Shown one piece after another: positions 24,015-33,027 of a stretch of DNA of 33,103 bases. The stretch is taken from positions 1 to 33,103 of the forward strand of contig CBDVDM010000018.1 in NCBI GenBank assembly GCA_965372745.1. Reading direction: 5' to 3'. The notes beneath the pieces were generated by a model. It was not told the DNA's origin. It saw only the letters and a list, made by a program, of their open reading frames with translations, and did no database searches. The position numbers were made by a program, and so were the translations under genes. The stretch comes from VRUG01 sp965372745. GTDB lineage: Bacteria; Planctomycetota; Phycisphaerae; Sedimentisphaerales; Anaerobacaceae. Position 1 is the stretch's first letter; every line of letters begins with the position of its first letter.

Positions 24015-24638
24015 ATGCCCAAATTCCCGAAACGAGAGGCGGATATTCTGGCCTTAGTCAATGCAATGCTTGCCGGTTATAGAGTTCATGCGGGTAATTT
24101 TCCCAGTCATACCGGGCCGCGATGGCTGCTAATAAGGCGTGCTCAGTATTTAGCTGCAAAAAAAGCTCAGACCGAAGCGCAGGCGGCAGCACAAATAGCC
24201 ACCGAGCAAAAGGATACCAGGCTGGCGGCACTAATTGAGGTGATGAAGAAAGAGCTCAAAAAGTCAGAAGTCGATGTGGGCAGAGATTCTGAGAAGCTCG
24301 AATATATCGGCTGGGGCCCTAAAGCACCACCTTCGCCTGCCGACCCGCCGGGTCAGCCGCGAAACCTCGATACGGTTATGCAGGGTAATGGTACGATTCT
24401 GCTCGACTGGAAAACACCCGCTCGCGGTTCCGGCGGTCCGGTGCGAACTTATATTATCGAGAGGCGCGATGAGAACGCAGGCAGCGAATTCGGCTCGTGG
24501 GCACAGGCCGCCATCGCATTGGAAACGGAAGCGACACTGACAGGCCAGCCGCAAGGTCAACAATTAGAATACCGCGTCAAGGCAGCTAATGCCGCAGGCA
24601 TTAGTTTGCCAAGCAATAGCATTGCTGTGGTATTATGA
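24015..24638 (+). CDS. FN3-like domain protein, copy 2
   Basis: 207 residues, same architecture as copy 1 and clearly a tandem duplicate: KFPKREADILALVNAMLAGY, LAALIEVMKKELKKSEVDVG, KLEYIGWGPKAPP, then the FN3 domain (ILLDWKTPARGSGGPVRTYI, IIERRDE, QLEYRVKAANAAGISLPSN, ending AVVL). The N-terminal third is the most divergent part. It starts 54 bp after copy 1, and the gap contains the string GTTAGTGAGTAGTGAATAG, a common low-complexity spacer. Confidence 0.85.
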   Translation: MPKFPKREADILALVNAMLAGYRVHAGNFPSHTGPRWLLIRRAQYLAAKKAQTEAQAAAQIATEQKDTRLAALIEVMKKELKKSEVDVGRDSEKLEYIGWGPKAPPSPADPPGQPRNLDTVMQGNGTILLDWKTPARGSGGPVRTYIIERRDENAGSEFGSWAQAAIALETEATLTGQPQGQQLEYRVKAANAAGISLPSNSIAVVL

Positions 24639-24878
24639 GTCATCATTGTGTAGGCAAACAATAAAGCAGGTAACACCTCCGCCAATAGGCGAACGTTTGG
24701 TGCCACGCATTATTCGGGACAACACGCCATCCAATACAGTAGCAGTTAGGATCACAGAGTAATGTCAAAAGTAAGACCTTGAAGTTTATAAGTATTTAAA
24801 ACAGATGATGTTACGACTAATATCAATTGTGAATCGCTGGTAGTATTGGAAAAAGCCCTAAGTTTGAGTTTAAAATTC
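24639..24878. other. Gene-free stretch with a decayed FN3 tail
   Basis: Codons CCA TCC AAT ACA GTA GCA GTT at 24727-24747 (PSNTVAV), preceded by a non-matching frame and followed by a stop at 24760, resemble the last residues of FN3 copies (PSNT..AVVL). This looks like the remnant of a third copy. Confidence 0.35.
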
Positions 24879-24907
24879 TTGATAAAAACCAGCAAAATGG
24901 TTATAAT
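24879..24907 (+). promoter_or_regulatory. Near-consensus sigma70 promoter of the WYL gene
   Basis: TTGATA (24879-24884), 17-bp spacer, TATAAT (24902-24907), 34 bp before the ATG at 24942. The best promoter match in the region. Confidence 0.8.
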
Positions 24908-24941
24908 GCGGGGCAATTGTTTTGATGACAGGTAAAGTATT

Positions 24942-25925
24942 ATGAAAACCAGTAGAGTTAGCAGGGTAATTCGGATCCTGACGGCTTTACAGTCAGGTCA
25001 ACACTACACACCCGAAGATTTAGCCGGTATGTTAGGGATAAGCAGGCGAATGGTTTTCAGGGACTTGAATGAACTACGAAAAGTGGGGGTGCCCTGTAAT
25101 TTTGACAGTAAGGCCCATTGCTACAGAATAGGCTCAGAGTTTTTCCTGCCTTCACCAAATCTGAGCAACCAACAAGCGTTAGGTTTGCTTTTACTGGCTT
25201 ACAAAGCAAGAAATTATCTTCACTTTCCATTCAAGGATTCGACGCTTACAGCGGCACTTAAAATAGAAACCGATCTGCCCGAGAAAACAAAGCGGTATTG
25301 TAATACCGCTCTCCAGAAAATCTCCATAAAGGCCGACCCCCAGGAAAGGCTGGATTTGCTGGATCAAAAATTTACACAACTGCTGAAGGCCATCTTAAGA
25401 AAACGAATTGTTACCATTCTTTACCATTCGTCTCTTGAACAGGAAGACATGGTAACTAATCTTAGCCCTTATCATCTAATGTACAATGACCATACATGGC
25501 ATGTGCTTGGCAAAACAGGTCTGAGCAAAAACGTCCGTGTCTTTAAGCTTAACCAAATCAAAAAATTAAGCGAATTAGATAAATGTTTCATAGAGGATAA
25601 GAACTTTGAATTATCCGAGTATCTCGGCCGTGCATGGTCAATGGTACCGGAAGGCAGACTTTATAACGTCAAGCTCAGATTTCTGCCGGAAGTTGCTCGC
25701 AGTGTCGCCAAGGTTCAATGGCACAGCACGCAAACAGTTACCTTTCAGAATGATGGTTCAGCAATTATTGAATTTAGAGTTGACGGACTCGATGAGATAA
25801 CCTGGTGGATTTTAAGCCATGGCGATCGTGTACAGGTTCTTGCGCCAGCAATTCTGCGACAGAAAGTTATCCAAATAGCTCAAAATACTATCAAACAAAA
25901 CGGGCAGTTATTGCCTGCTCGATAA
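24942..25925 (+). CDS. WYL-domain transcriptional regulator
   Basis: 327 residues. The N-terminal winged HTH (residues 5-65: RVIRILTALQSGQHYTPEDL, LGISRRMVFRDLNEL) binds DNA; a WYL domain follows at about 145-225 (ILYHSSLEQEDMVTNLSPYH, LMYNDHTWHVLGKTG, VRVFKLNQIKKL), then a WCX-type C-terminus (VQWHSTQTVTFQNDGSAIIE, LDEITWWILSHGDRVQVL). WYL proteins often sense nucleic acids or nucleotides and are common regulators of phage-defence loci. It has its own strong promoter and lies next to FN3 genes and an ECF sigma gene; the target is unknown. Confidence 0.92.
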   Translation: MKTSRVSRVIRILTALQSGQHYTPEDLAGMLGISRRMVFRDLNELRKVGVPCNFDSKAHCYRIGSEFFLPSPNLSNQQALGLLLLAYKARNYLHFPFKDSTLTAALKIETDLPEKTKRYCNTALQKISIKADPQERLDLLDQKFTQLLKAILRKRIVTILYHSSLEQEDMVTNLSPYHLMYNDHTWHVLGKTGLSKNVRVFKLNQIKKLSELDKCFIEDKNFELSEYLGRAWSMVPEGRLYNVKLRFLPEVARSVAKVQWHSTQTVTFQNDGSAIIEFRVDGLDEITWWILSHGDRVQVLAPAILRQKVIQIAQNTIKQNGQLLPAR

Positions 25926-25986
25926 AATTGAAAACTGCTATCGAAATAGCTTATTTGGTCTTTCTTGCAATTGTTAGCGTTTCAGA

Positions 25987-26553
25987 GTGAGGGTTAATCT
26001 GAGTGCAAATACTAATAATACGGCATGTAATGTGAGTATTGCGGCCAGGATTTTTGCCGAACATTGGGATTTCATTTATGGGGTTATTCTATGCAAGGTT
26101 AGGGATAAAAGCCGGGCAGATGATTTATTTCAGGATTTCTTTCTTTCTCTGATTTCCAGGCCACCCTCGCCAGATATCAAAAATATCAAAGGCTATCTTT
26201 ATAGAGCAGTAACCAATGATATTATTGATAGTACTCGCCGGATGGAAAAATACCGGAATCGAGTGCATAGGTATGCTGAGCGTCTTAAGTATACTATAGT
26301 AGAGAATGGCCCCGAAAATGCTTTGATTGAGGCAGAGGAAATAAATAAGATGTTTCGATGTATTGAAAAGCACCTGCAGCGCAATGAGGCTGAGGCGGTC
26401 ATTTTACGATACAGAAACCACTATAAGATTAAAGAGATAGCTGCAGCTATGGACGTAAACAACACGGTGGCGTGGAGGTATATTTCTAAAGGGCTGAGGA
26501 AAATTGGGCATTTTTTAAAAAAAGGCAGTTACAATGATTGCTCCCTACTTTAA
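25987..26553 (+). CDS. ECF-like RNA polymerase sigma factor
   Basis: 188 residues. Region 2 is at about 20-75 (DKSRADDLFQDFFLSLISRP, GYLYRAVTNDIIDSTRR), region 4 at about 115-175 (CIEKHLQRNEAEAVILRYRN, YKIKEIAAAMDVNNTVAWRY). Start GTG 25987 has no clear RBS; the next in-frame candidate (GTG 26032) has none either, so the start is uncertain. The end overlaps the anti-sigma gene by 20 nt, the usual sigma/anti-sigma arrangement. Confidence 0.86.
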   Translation: MRVNLSANTNNTACNVSIAARIFAEHWDFIYGVILCKVRDKSRADDLFQDFFLSLISRPPSPDIKNIKGYLYRAVTNDIIDSTRRMEKYRNRVHRYAERLKYTIVENGPENALIEAEEINKMFRCIEKHLQRNEAEAVILRYRNHYKIKEIAAAMDVNNTVAWRYISKGLRKIGHFLKKGSYNDCSLL

Positions 26554-28216
26554 TCCGTTATGCAAACAAGCTGAGCAGTACTATTATAAGTTTTTCTTCG
26601 GTGCAAGCCAGGAATCTATTCCGGAGTCCATTGTTAACCATATCAACCAGTGCCAACACTGCAATGAGAAGATTGGTCAACTCAAAAGCGTATTATCACA
26701 AGACAATGATTATATCAGTCTCGAGCAGGATAGCCGTGCCACCGCTGCTCTGCTTAAACTTCATTTCGCCTACATCGGCAAGCGTGTAACCTGTGAGACT
26801 GCAAAGCCGTTTCTGCTTGGCCAGATAGATGCGGCTCTGGAAATTAAAATACCAACACCAATAACAGTACATCTGGATAATTGTCAGCAATGTTTGGAAG
26901 ATTTAGAGATAATTCGAAAGCTAAATCTCAACCGTAAACAATTATGCCGATTAAGCCAGCTATTTGCAGAGAAACATAGCAATGATAATGTTAGCTGTTC
27001 ACAGGCCCAGGATGCTGTCTTAGCGGTTATATCAATGGCTTTTAACGAAACCAACAAAGAAGTCTTGAAACACCTGTGTGTTTGTCCTGACTGCCGCAAA
27101 TTGTTATATCAACGGATGGAAACAGTTTGCAACGAATATCTGGATAGCAAAATAGAACGAAAAAACTTTCCATGCGAAAAAATCTCAACAACCGATCTTT
27201 TTGACTATGTCATACCGTACGGACTTGATCCCGCCACGGATGAGTATGTCAAATTTCGCCAGTTTCTTATCTCTCATATACACAGCTGTCCGGTATGCCT
27301 GGCTAAAATGCAGCAGTTGCACAAGACCGTGTTCTCAATTGCCGAGCGGCCTGAATCTGGAATTGTTACGATATACCGCATAGATAAATCCGCCAAAGCT
27401 CAAGCCACCAATAAATCTAATGGTATTTATGCAGATTTCCCGATAAGGGTCGAAGTAGCAAGTGGCGAAGATAAAGTGAAGGCTGGGCAACCAGCTTCAA
27501 CCATCAATACTACTGCAAAGAAAAAAGTATCATCAATAAATATCAAGCCGGTACTTAGAATTGGCGCTGCAGCAGCTGCGATTGTATTAATATCAACTAC
27601 GTTATTTCTAAATATTCCAACTGCTAAAGCAGTTTCACTGGAAAGAATCTACAAGGCTATTGAAAAAGTTAAAAATGTCCATATCTCAAGTTTTGTCCCC
27701 GGCAAGAAAGAACCGGTACAGCAGCAGTGGGTATCAAGAACATTAAATGTGAATATAATTAAAACTGAAAAAGAATCGGTTTTGTGGGACATTCCAAATA
27801 GTGTTAGAAAGGTAAAGCATCTGAGTAATAATTCTGTCGAAATAACAAAACTATCTGCTGAAATAATCACTGCGACTGAAGAGACGATAGGCAGCTTTTG
27901 GGGTCTGGTGCCGTTTGCCGATATATCTGTAATTCCCGTTGATGCCGAATGGAGTTGTGTAACTAATGGCGACTTAGAAGTTATACCCCAAGACATTGAA
28001 ATATATGACTTGATATGGACTGAAAAAATTTATGAAGGTCATCCTGTGTTTAGGAAATGGCGTTTTTTTGTGAACCCAAAAACAAATCTACCTGTAAAAA
28101 CTGAATTTTACCAAAAGTTATCTGACGATAATGAATACATCTTGGAATCGCTTAATACAGCTGAATACATGGACGACAGTAAAATGCGACAGTTTATTAA
28201 AGAGATATTGTTTTAG
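26534..28216 (+). CDS. Membrane anti-sigma factor with four ZAS zinc-binding motifs
   Basis: 560 residues. Four HxxxCxxC sets occur in the cytoplasmic part: H36/C40/C43, H113/C117/C120, H180/C184/C187 and H248/C252/C255. Each is preceded by a Cys that fits the zinc-binding ZAS layout: C10, C87 and C155 lie 25-26 residues before the His; C214 lies 34 before. A membrane helix is at about 343-360 (IGAAAAAIVLISTTLFLN), followed by about 200 extracytoplasmic residues with a beta-rich sensor-like character. Most ZAS anti-sigmas have one such domain; the family identity of a four-fold version is inference from motif pattern and the overlap with the sigma gene. Confidence 0.82.
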   Translation: MIAPYFNPLCKQAEQYYYKFFFGASQESIPESIVNHINQCQHCNEKIGQLKSVLSQDNDYISLEQDSRATAALLKLHFAYIGKRVTCETAKPFLLGQIDAALEIKIPTPITVHLDNCQQCLEDLEIIRKLNLNRKQLCRLSQLFAEKHSNDNVSCSQAQDAVLAVISMAFNETNKEVLKHLCVCPDCRKLLYQRMETVCNEYLDSKIERKNFPCEKISTTDLFDYVIPYGLDPATDEYVKFRQFLISHIHSCPVCLAKMQQLHKTVFSIAERPESGIVTIYRIDKSAKAQATNKSNGIYADFPIRVEVASGEDKVKAGQPASTINTTAKKKVSSINIKPVLRIGAAAAAIVLISTTLFLNIPTAKAVSLERIYKAIEKVKNVHISSFVPGKKEPVQQQWVSRTLNVNIIKTEKESVLWDIPNSVRKVKHLSNNSVEITKLSAEIITATEETIGSFWGLVPFADISVIPVDAEWSCVTNGDLEVIPQDIEIYDLIWTEKIYEGHPVFRKWRFFVNPKTNLPVKTEFYQKLSDDNEYILESLNTAEYMDDSKMRQFIKEILF

Positions 28217-28226
28217 GAAAAGCAAA

Positions 28227-29030
28227 TTATCTAGGTACCCAAAGGGGGCTTTTGTTTTTATAGTCCTCGCCTGATTTCTCAGTAAATAAATTATCGGCTT
28301 TTTTGCGACTCACATGGCCATCGACAAACCCGACATTGACAGTTTTGTTTAGGTGTCGACCGTTTATAGCATCCCGTTCCTGGCCAGGTAGTAAATCCCT
28401 TTCCTCATTAATCCAAAGACCGGGCATATAAGCGGTATCTTCAATTATAATGTTATCAAGGACAACAGGTGGCTCGTCAGTTACATGCCACCAGCTTATT
28501 ATGGCATAGCCGCTATCAACAATAAGCAGAGTTTCGCTGGGATTTGTTATATCACTGATTCTTAAAGGCGAACCAACAAATTCTTCCCTGTAGTTTTGCC
28601 TGTCATCAAAACTTTTACAAATAGAGCGGTTTACGCCATAATTGCCGCAGAGTATATTATTTTTGAGCTTACAGTCGCTTAGATGTTTAGAAGGACAAAG
28701 AAGAACAGTTCTTTTCTTGTCTGATTTTTTGTAAAACCCCTCTATAAAATTGAACCACCACCATCCTTTTCTATCATACTGACCGTATCCAGGATAACCG
28801 CCCGGAGGAACAGGCATATTAGGATTTCTGTCAAAACCGTAAGGCAGTCTCTGGTTTTCGGTCTCGTACATAAGCAACCCAAATGTCAACTGTTTGACAT
28901 TTGAACCACAAAGGACAGCTTCGGCCTGCTGCCTGCAACTCCGCAGTGCGGGTACGAATATCGCCATTAAAAGGGCTATCGCCGAAACAACCACAAGCAA
29001 TTCTATAAGTGTAAAACAAGGCCTCCTCAT
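28227..29030 (-). CDS. Prepilin-type N-terminal cleavage/methylation protein (H-X9-DG group)
   Basis: 267 residues with the type IV prepilin-like start RRPCFTLIELLVVVSAIALL (cleavage before Phe), then a pseudopilin-like globular part and the H-X9-DG signature as GRHLNKTVNVGFVDGHVSRK. Such proteins are abundant in Planctomycetota and are handled by type II secretion/pilus-like machines; the exact role is unknown. It follows the C39-like protein on the same strand with a 103-bp gap, and ends 11 bp from the convergent anti-sigma gene. Confidence 0.88.
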   Translation of the reverse strand: MRRPCFTLIELLVVVSAIALLMAIFVPALRSCRQQAEAVLCGSNVKQLTFGLLMYETENQRLPYGFDRNPNMPVPPGGYPGYGQYDRKGWWWFNFIEGFYKKSDKKRTVLLCPSKHLSDCKLKNNILCGNYGVNRSICKSFDDRQNYREEFVGSPLRISDITNPSETLLIVDSGYAIISWWHVTDEPPVVLDNIIIEDTAYMPGLWINEERDLLPGQERDAINGRHLNKTVNVGFVDGHVSRKKADNLFTEKSGEDYKNKSPLWVPR

Positions 29031-29132
29031 AGTAACAAGGCATTCTATAGTTATTCTATTGACAAATCAACCGTAAAAAAACTGGCAGAATCTTTCCTTA
29101 ATACCTTTTCGTGGATTACTTTAACTAAGTAG

Positions 29133-30935
29133 CTACAAGCATGCCCTCATATAGTAACTTGTCCATTCACCTGTTACATCACAAGCAAGCGGATCGTAAG
29201 GGTCTATTATGCAGGGACTTTTTTGATATCTAATCAGAATGGAGTTTGAGCAACTGCCGCTTTCTGCTCTCTCACAGCCGTATCTTGTATAGTATTCTTG
29301 GTAGGTTCCCAAACACGCACCGCCAATGTAGGTGCAATATATGACAAAATAGTCCTGAAGAAGTTTAGTGCACGAATAACCTGCTGCACCAGTTATTATT
29401 TGAAGTTCAACACCGTCAATTTCAACAAATTCACCTGTGATAGGTTGATTGGAAATCAAGAGAACTGTCCCTTCGCTCCAGTCCATGCCAAAGAAATTAA
29501 TGTCTGTGCGGTAGTAAAATTTATTACTTGCTAAATCTATGGCCCATATGTAATTAGCATCGATACTTTCAAGAACGATAAAATGATTCTTGCCGGGTAT
29601 ATGCATGATGGCCTTGCATCCGTTTAGTCGCTTTAGAGTTTCGATGTCGGTCTCAACGGCACGGCAACAAAGGCCCAGGCTTTGTGCAAATTGTTTCATT
29701 TGATAAAGGTTTGTCTGACCATTCGGCTCACTTACCAACTGAGCAAGCTGCTGGTCGCTAATTTCCTTACCCAACTGCGAAGTTACATATTTTAGTGCCG
29801 CGGTTGCACAGTTTTGAGGTTGTGTACCTTTAGAGGCCGCAAATGCTAATCTTTCGGCCAAAAGCGCATCGGTATCGACTATCTGAGAGTAACGATACAT
29901 CATAGGTTCATTGGTAACGGGAGAAAAATATTCTATCAATACATCATCCTCATAGCTAACATTGAAATCATAGCTTTGAGGGACATTGGCATCTACACTG
30001 GTAATATTCCATAAATCGCGGATCAATACTCTATTTGACACCGCTTCGTATTTCTCTATTAAAATAACAGCAGGAATCCAGTTGCCGGATACTAACTGAT
30101 AACCGGAGTATTGTTTGGAAATAACCGAATTGTCATACTCATTTACTGAACAAGATAGTATTGCGTAATCTTTTGCCGGGTCCAGTACAAAAAGCACCTC
30201 CGAGCCGCTTGGGTTGTTAAGTGTTAGTTCTATCTGCATCTGGCCATCGACATACTTCTCAACTGCTATCGAATCCACAGCAACAAGTTTGTCATAGCTA
30301 TAATAGCCGTATCCCCAAGGGACAACTCCGGCAGTCAAAGGACCGTTAACAACATGAGGTGTGCTGCCTGTTGAGTCAACTATTGCATGATTACCTGGCA
30401 GAAAATAAGTGGTGTATTTTTCGCCATCCCAGGCAAATATACGTCTTGCATTCCAGTTCATATCAAACTGGTCGGTCATGAAATTACCCGCCAGCTTCTT
30501 GCCAGGTTTTACTGAATCTGCGCGTGAATCCACCTTGATTTGCCAGTAAAATCTATCCCCATCAAATTTAACAACTACGGACGAACTCATTGTATATTCG
30601 TTGGACAACTTATATCGAATGTTAAATGGGATTGCATCAAGTTTCATTTTCTGCAGATTGTCGGTTAATTGCTGCTTGTTCGGATTGTTTTGGTATTCGG
30701 CAACTCTTTCTTTGATTTTGTCATTAAGTTGCTCGAGGTTTGTTGTTTCTGGTGCTCTGTATTCTTCATGTGTTGCTTCAATCGTACCTGACGGCATCCA
30801 GGTCTTTTTCGGCTTACTTGTCAGATGCTCAAATATCTGCAAAATTTCTGCTCTATCCAGCGTTCTGTTCGCAAAGGTGACACTACCAAAAGACAATAAA
30901 AAAATACCCACCAATACAAAATGCTTTGCTTTCAT
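29133..30935 (-). CDS. Secreted protein with C39-like peptidase domain and Cys-rich tail
   Basis: 600 residues from ATG 30935, directly after GGAGGAAGGAATC. Signal peptide MKAKHFVLVGIFLLSFGSVTFA. Residues about 25-365 are beta-rich and unrecognised. A C39/papain-like domain spans about 368-500: Cys376 in PQNCATAALKYVTSQLG, His451 in GKNHFIVLES and Asp467 in AIDLAS; the oxyanion Gln is not at the usual position, six before Cys (Gln372/374 instead). The last about 90 residues have eight or more Cys (YCTYIGGACLGTY, GCERAESGSCSNS). It may be a secreted or tethered peptidase; activity is uncertain. Followed by the prepilin gene. Confidence 0.72.
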   Translation of the reverse strand: MKAKHFVLVGIFLLSFGSVTFANRTLDRAEILQIFEHLTSKPKKTWMPSGTIEATHEEYRAPETTNLEQLNDKIKERVAEYQNNPNKQQLTDNLQKMKLDAIPFNIRYKLSNEYTMSSSVVVKFDGDRFYWQIKVDSRADSVKPGKKLAGNFMTDQFDMNWNARRIFAWDGEKYTTYFLPGNHAIVDSTGSTPHVVNGPLTAGVVPWGYGYYSYDKLVAVDSIAVEKYVDGQMQIELTLNNPSGSEVLFVLDPAKDYAILSCSVNEYDNSVISKQYSGYQLVSGNWIPAVILIEKYEAVSNRVLIRDLWNITSVDANVPQSYDFNVSYEDDVLIEYFSPVTNEPMMYRYSQIVDTDALLAERLAFAASKGTQPQNCATAALKYVTSQLGKEISDQQLAQLVSEPNGQTNLYQMKQFAQSLGLCCRAVETDIETLKRLNGCKAIMHIPGKNHFIVLESIDANYIWAIDLASNKFYYRTDINFFGMDWSEGTVLLISNQPITGEFVEIDGVELQIITGAAGYSCTKLLQDYFVIYCTYIGGACLGTYQEYYTRYGCERAESGSCSNSILIRYQKSPCIIDPYDPLACDVTGEWTSYYMRACL

Positions 30936-31227
30936 GATTCCTTCCTCCATATTCGTAAAAAAACATCTACCTCATTAGATATCTATCTGGCAAGAATATC
31001 AAATGCCTGTCTATCGGAAATGGCGTTTCTAAATTAGAGAATTTTCATTTTTTTTTAGAAAATTTTTAAGGGAAAACTCGAAAAGGTTGAAGAGAATCAT
31101 ATTTGGATTGAAGACAATCTGCACGATAACAAGTTAAACAATGCCTGCAGTTCCATCCTCATTGACCACACAGAATTTATTTGCAAGGTATTAATAATAT
31201 ATAATTTATAGTATGAAGCGGACACTT

Positions 31228-31947
31228 TTACCGAGTTCTCTCAAGCCAGTACTGGCAAAACAGCATTAAATCATTAATATCAACGCTGCCATCAACATCA
31301 AGATCAGTCCCGTCGCACCAGTCGGGATTCGTGCAATTTGTTGTCAGCCAGTATGAGGCAAGTATAGCAAAATCAGCGAGGTTAACCATAGCATCATTAT
31401 TGAAGTCACAAGTGCGTACATGAGAAAAAGAAAGGTAATAAACAGGCTCGAACCAGCTCACGCTATGATTGTAGAATCCGACATTACAGTCACATATGTC
31501 TATGGCATTATAATCAATAATAAACCAGTCTCCCGCCTCTATGCCGGTAGAACCTGTATACAAATCAAATCCGTCAATACCTGGCTCCGTCCAGTCCACA
31601 ACAAGGGCCTCTTTACCTGCGGCATCAAAGCGAGACCCTTCATAATCAAACGTGCTCTCATTGTAGTCTCTGGCTGACAGAACTCCATAATCCCAATATT
31701 CCTCTTCAATAGCCAGACTGCCCCCATCATTGCCACTTTCTCCCCAGTACTCGTTGGCATCGGAGCTTACAATAATTATAAGCTCAGTTCCAACCATGAC
31801 ATCTCGATATACATGGGATATATTAGGATCAGCTAATGCAAGCGGTGTATTACCATCAGACAGGTATACTGTTGTCGAAACCTCCCCTACAACTATCGAA
31901 ACCATGCCAGCAATCAGTACTAATACCAAACGTAGTATTTTGGCCAT
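31228..31947 (-). CDS. Secreted dockerin-type protein
   Basis: 239 residues, ATG 31947 after AAAGGAGTCAGGTT. Signal peptide AKILRLVLVLIAGMVSIVVG. A C-terminal dockerin type I pair of calcium loops, about 182-236: CDFNNDAMVNLADFAILASY, then GTDLDVDGSVDINDLMLFC and QYWLE, with Asp/Asn ligands in both. The central domain is beta-rich and unrecognised. The same type of ending is common in Phycisphaerae secreted proteins. It is upstream of the C39-like gene by 292 bp. Confidence 0.82.
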   Translation of the reverse strand: MAKILRLVLVLIAGMVSIVVGEVSTTVYLSDGNTPLALADPNISHVYRDVMVGTELIIIVSSDANEYWGESGNDGGSLAIEEEYWDYGVLSARDYNESTFDYEGSRFDAAGKEALVVDWTEPGIDGFDLYTGSTGIEAGDWFIIDYNAIDICDCNVGFYNHSVSWFEPVYYLSFSHVRTCDFNNDAMVNLADFAILASYWLTTNCTNPDWCDGTDLDVDGSVDINDLMLFCQYWLERTR

Positions 31948-32163
31948 AACCTGACTCCTTTAGCATTAAAAAATACTATTCGTGTTGCAGTATGCGCTGG
32001 CGGCATTAATCCATGGAAAACACCGATATATTTTGATTATCATTTATTACTCCCCTCAGAACAAACATCGCAATTTTAGTATATAAATTCGGCCACATAA
32101 GTCAAGAAAAAACGCGGGATTGGAGATAGGGATTAAGTTTTTTGTTTTAGCCTGTTTACTGGT

Positions 32164-32616
32164 TTATAGTACCACGGCTATTGTGTCGCTTTGCAATTCT
32201 GTACCGGCAGTATTGATGGTCTTGACACGGTATTCCAGCTTCAAATTTATCGGCTTGCCAAATAAAAAATCCACTGCTGCATTTATCCGCCAGGCTATAT
32301 CGTTTTCGATAACAACCTCTTTACGCTGAACATCTTTGACAGCTTTTCCGCCCAGGATTCCCGCATCCGCCGAGTGTATTAATCCTGTTATCCTCGCCGG
32401 CAAACCATGTTCCTGCCCCTGAAGATAATACCGGCCGGATTCATTTACCTTTTTACCCGAAATGTTAACACTGTAATTGTTATACATGCGGTTGACGTAA
32501 TATTCCCAGAACTTGTTGAAATGCGTCTGGATATTTACCGAATTTTCTTCGACAAGCCATTCAATGTAATCACTGCCGAGCTTGTCATCTTTGAAAAATC
32601 CTAAGTCAAATCCCAT
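32164..32616 (-). CDS. Chimeric ORF: portal-like N-terminus joined to FN3 tail
   Basis: 150 residues from ATG 32616 (AAAGGGACAAGCA). Residues 1-125 (FFKDDKLGSDYIEWLVEENS, then FWEYYVNRMYNN, then VIENDIAWRINAAVDFLFGK) look to me like the beginning of a phage portal-type protein. From residue about 127 it switches to LEYRVKTINTAGTELQSDT and IAVVL, the tail of the FN3 family in this window. The switch is in frame, so it could be made, but it lacks the rest of both domains. Degenerate repeats lie upstream. The portal assignment is recollection of a pattern and needs a search. Confidence 0.5.
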   Translation of the reverse strand: MGFDLGFFKDDKLGSDYIEWLVEENSVNIQTHFNKFWEYYVNRMYNNYSVNISGKKVNESGRYYLQGQEHGLPARITGLIHSADAGILGGKAVKDVQRKEVVIENDIAWRINAAVDFLFGKPINLKLEYRVKTINTAGTELQSDTIAVVL

Positions 32617-32699
32617 TGCTTGTCCCTTTTTACTGCTTATTAAGAAGAAGTTCTTGTCGCCCCCACAACAATATTATTTGCTTTCTATTATTGGGGCAA

Positions 32700-32934
32700 C
32701 TTGCGCATTTGATGCGACAAATCGTCTTTATTTGCCCGATGTCTTCTCGGAAAATTACCAACAGCAGGGTAGATGCCAACTCGGCAAATTCAGATATGAT
32801 AAGTAATTAAACAAATCGATGCTATTTACCTGACGTCGTCTAAAAAAAATTGAAATTCTGATTTTTGTTTTAAACTGCTTGCGCATTTGATTGAAAAATT
32901 GTTGTTATTTTCCCGACGTTTTTTCGGCAAATAC
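32700..32934 (-). repeat. Degenerate ~57-bp direct repeats
   Basis: CTTGCGCATTTGAT...CCCGATGTCTTCTCGG at 32700-32750 and CTTGCGCATTTGAT...CCCGACGTTTTTTCGG at 32878-32926; a partial copy (ACAAATCGATGCTATTTACC) at 32811-32840. All lie 5' of the chimeric ORF. Confidence 0.55.
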
Positions 32935-32985
32935 TCGAAAAATAAAAACTGAGGTACAGGGCAGGCCCAAAAACGAATTAAGGGA

Positions 32986-33014
32986 TTGACTAAACAGGCT
33001 CTTTTTTATATTAT
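32986..33014 (+). promoter_or_regulatory. Strong sigma70 promoter of the tRNA-like gene
   Basis: TTGACT (32986-32991), 17-bp spacer, TATTAT (33009-33014), 13 bp before the tRNA-like segment. Confidence 0.7.
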
Positions 33015-33027
33015 GACTGTTTCAAAT

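Noticed and set aside
31059..31211. Open stretch reading LEKVEENHIWIEDNLHDNKL
   Set aside because: No start codon or RBS after the preceding stop; perhaps a decayed fragment, but without a recognisable parent.
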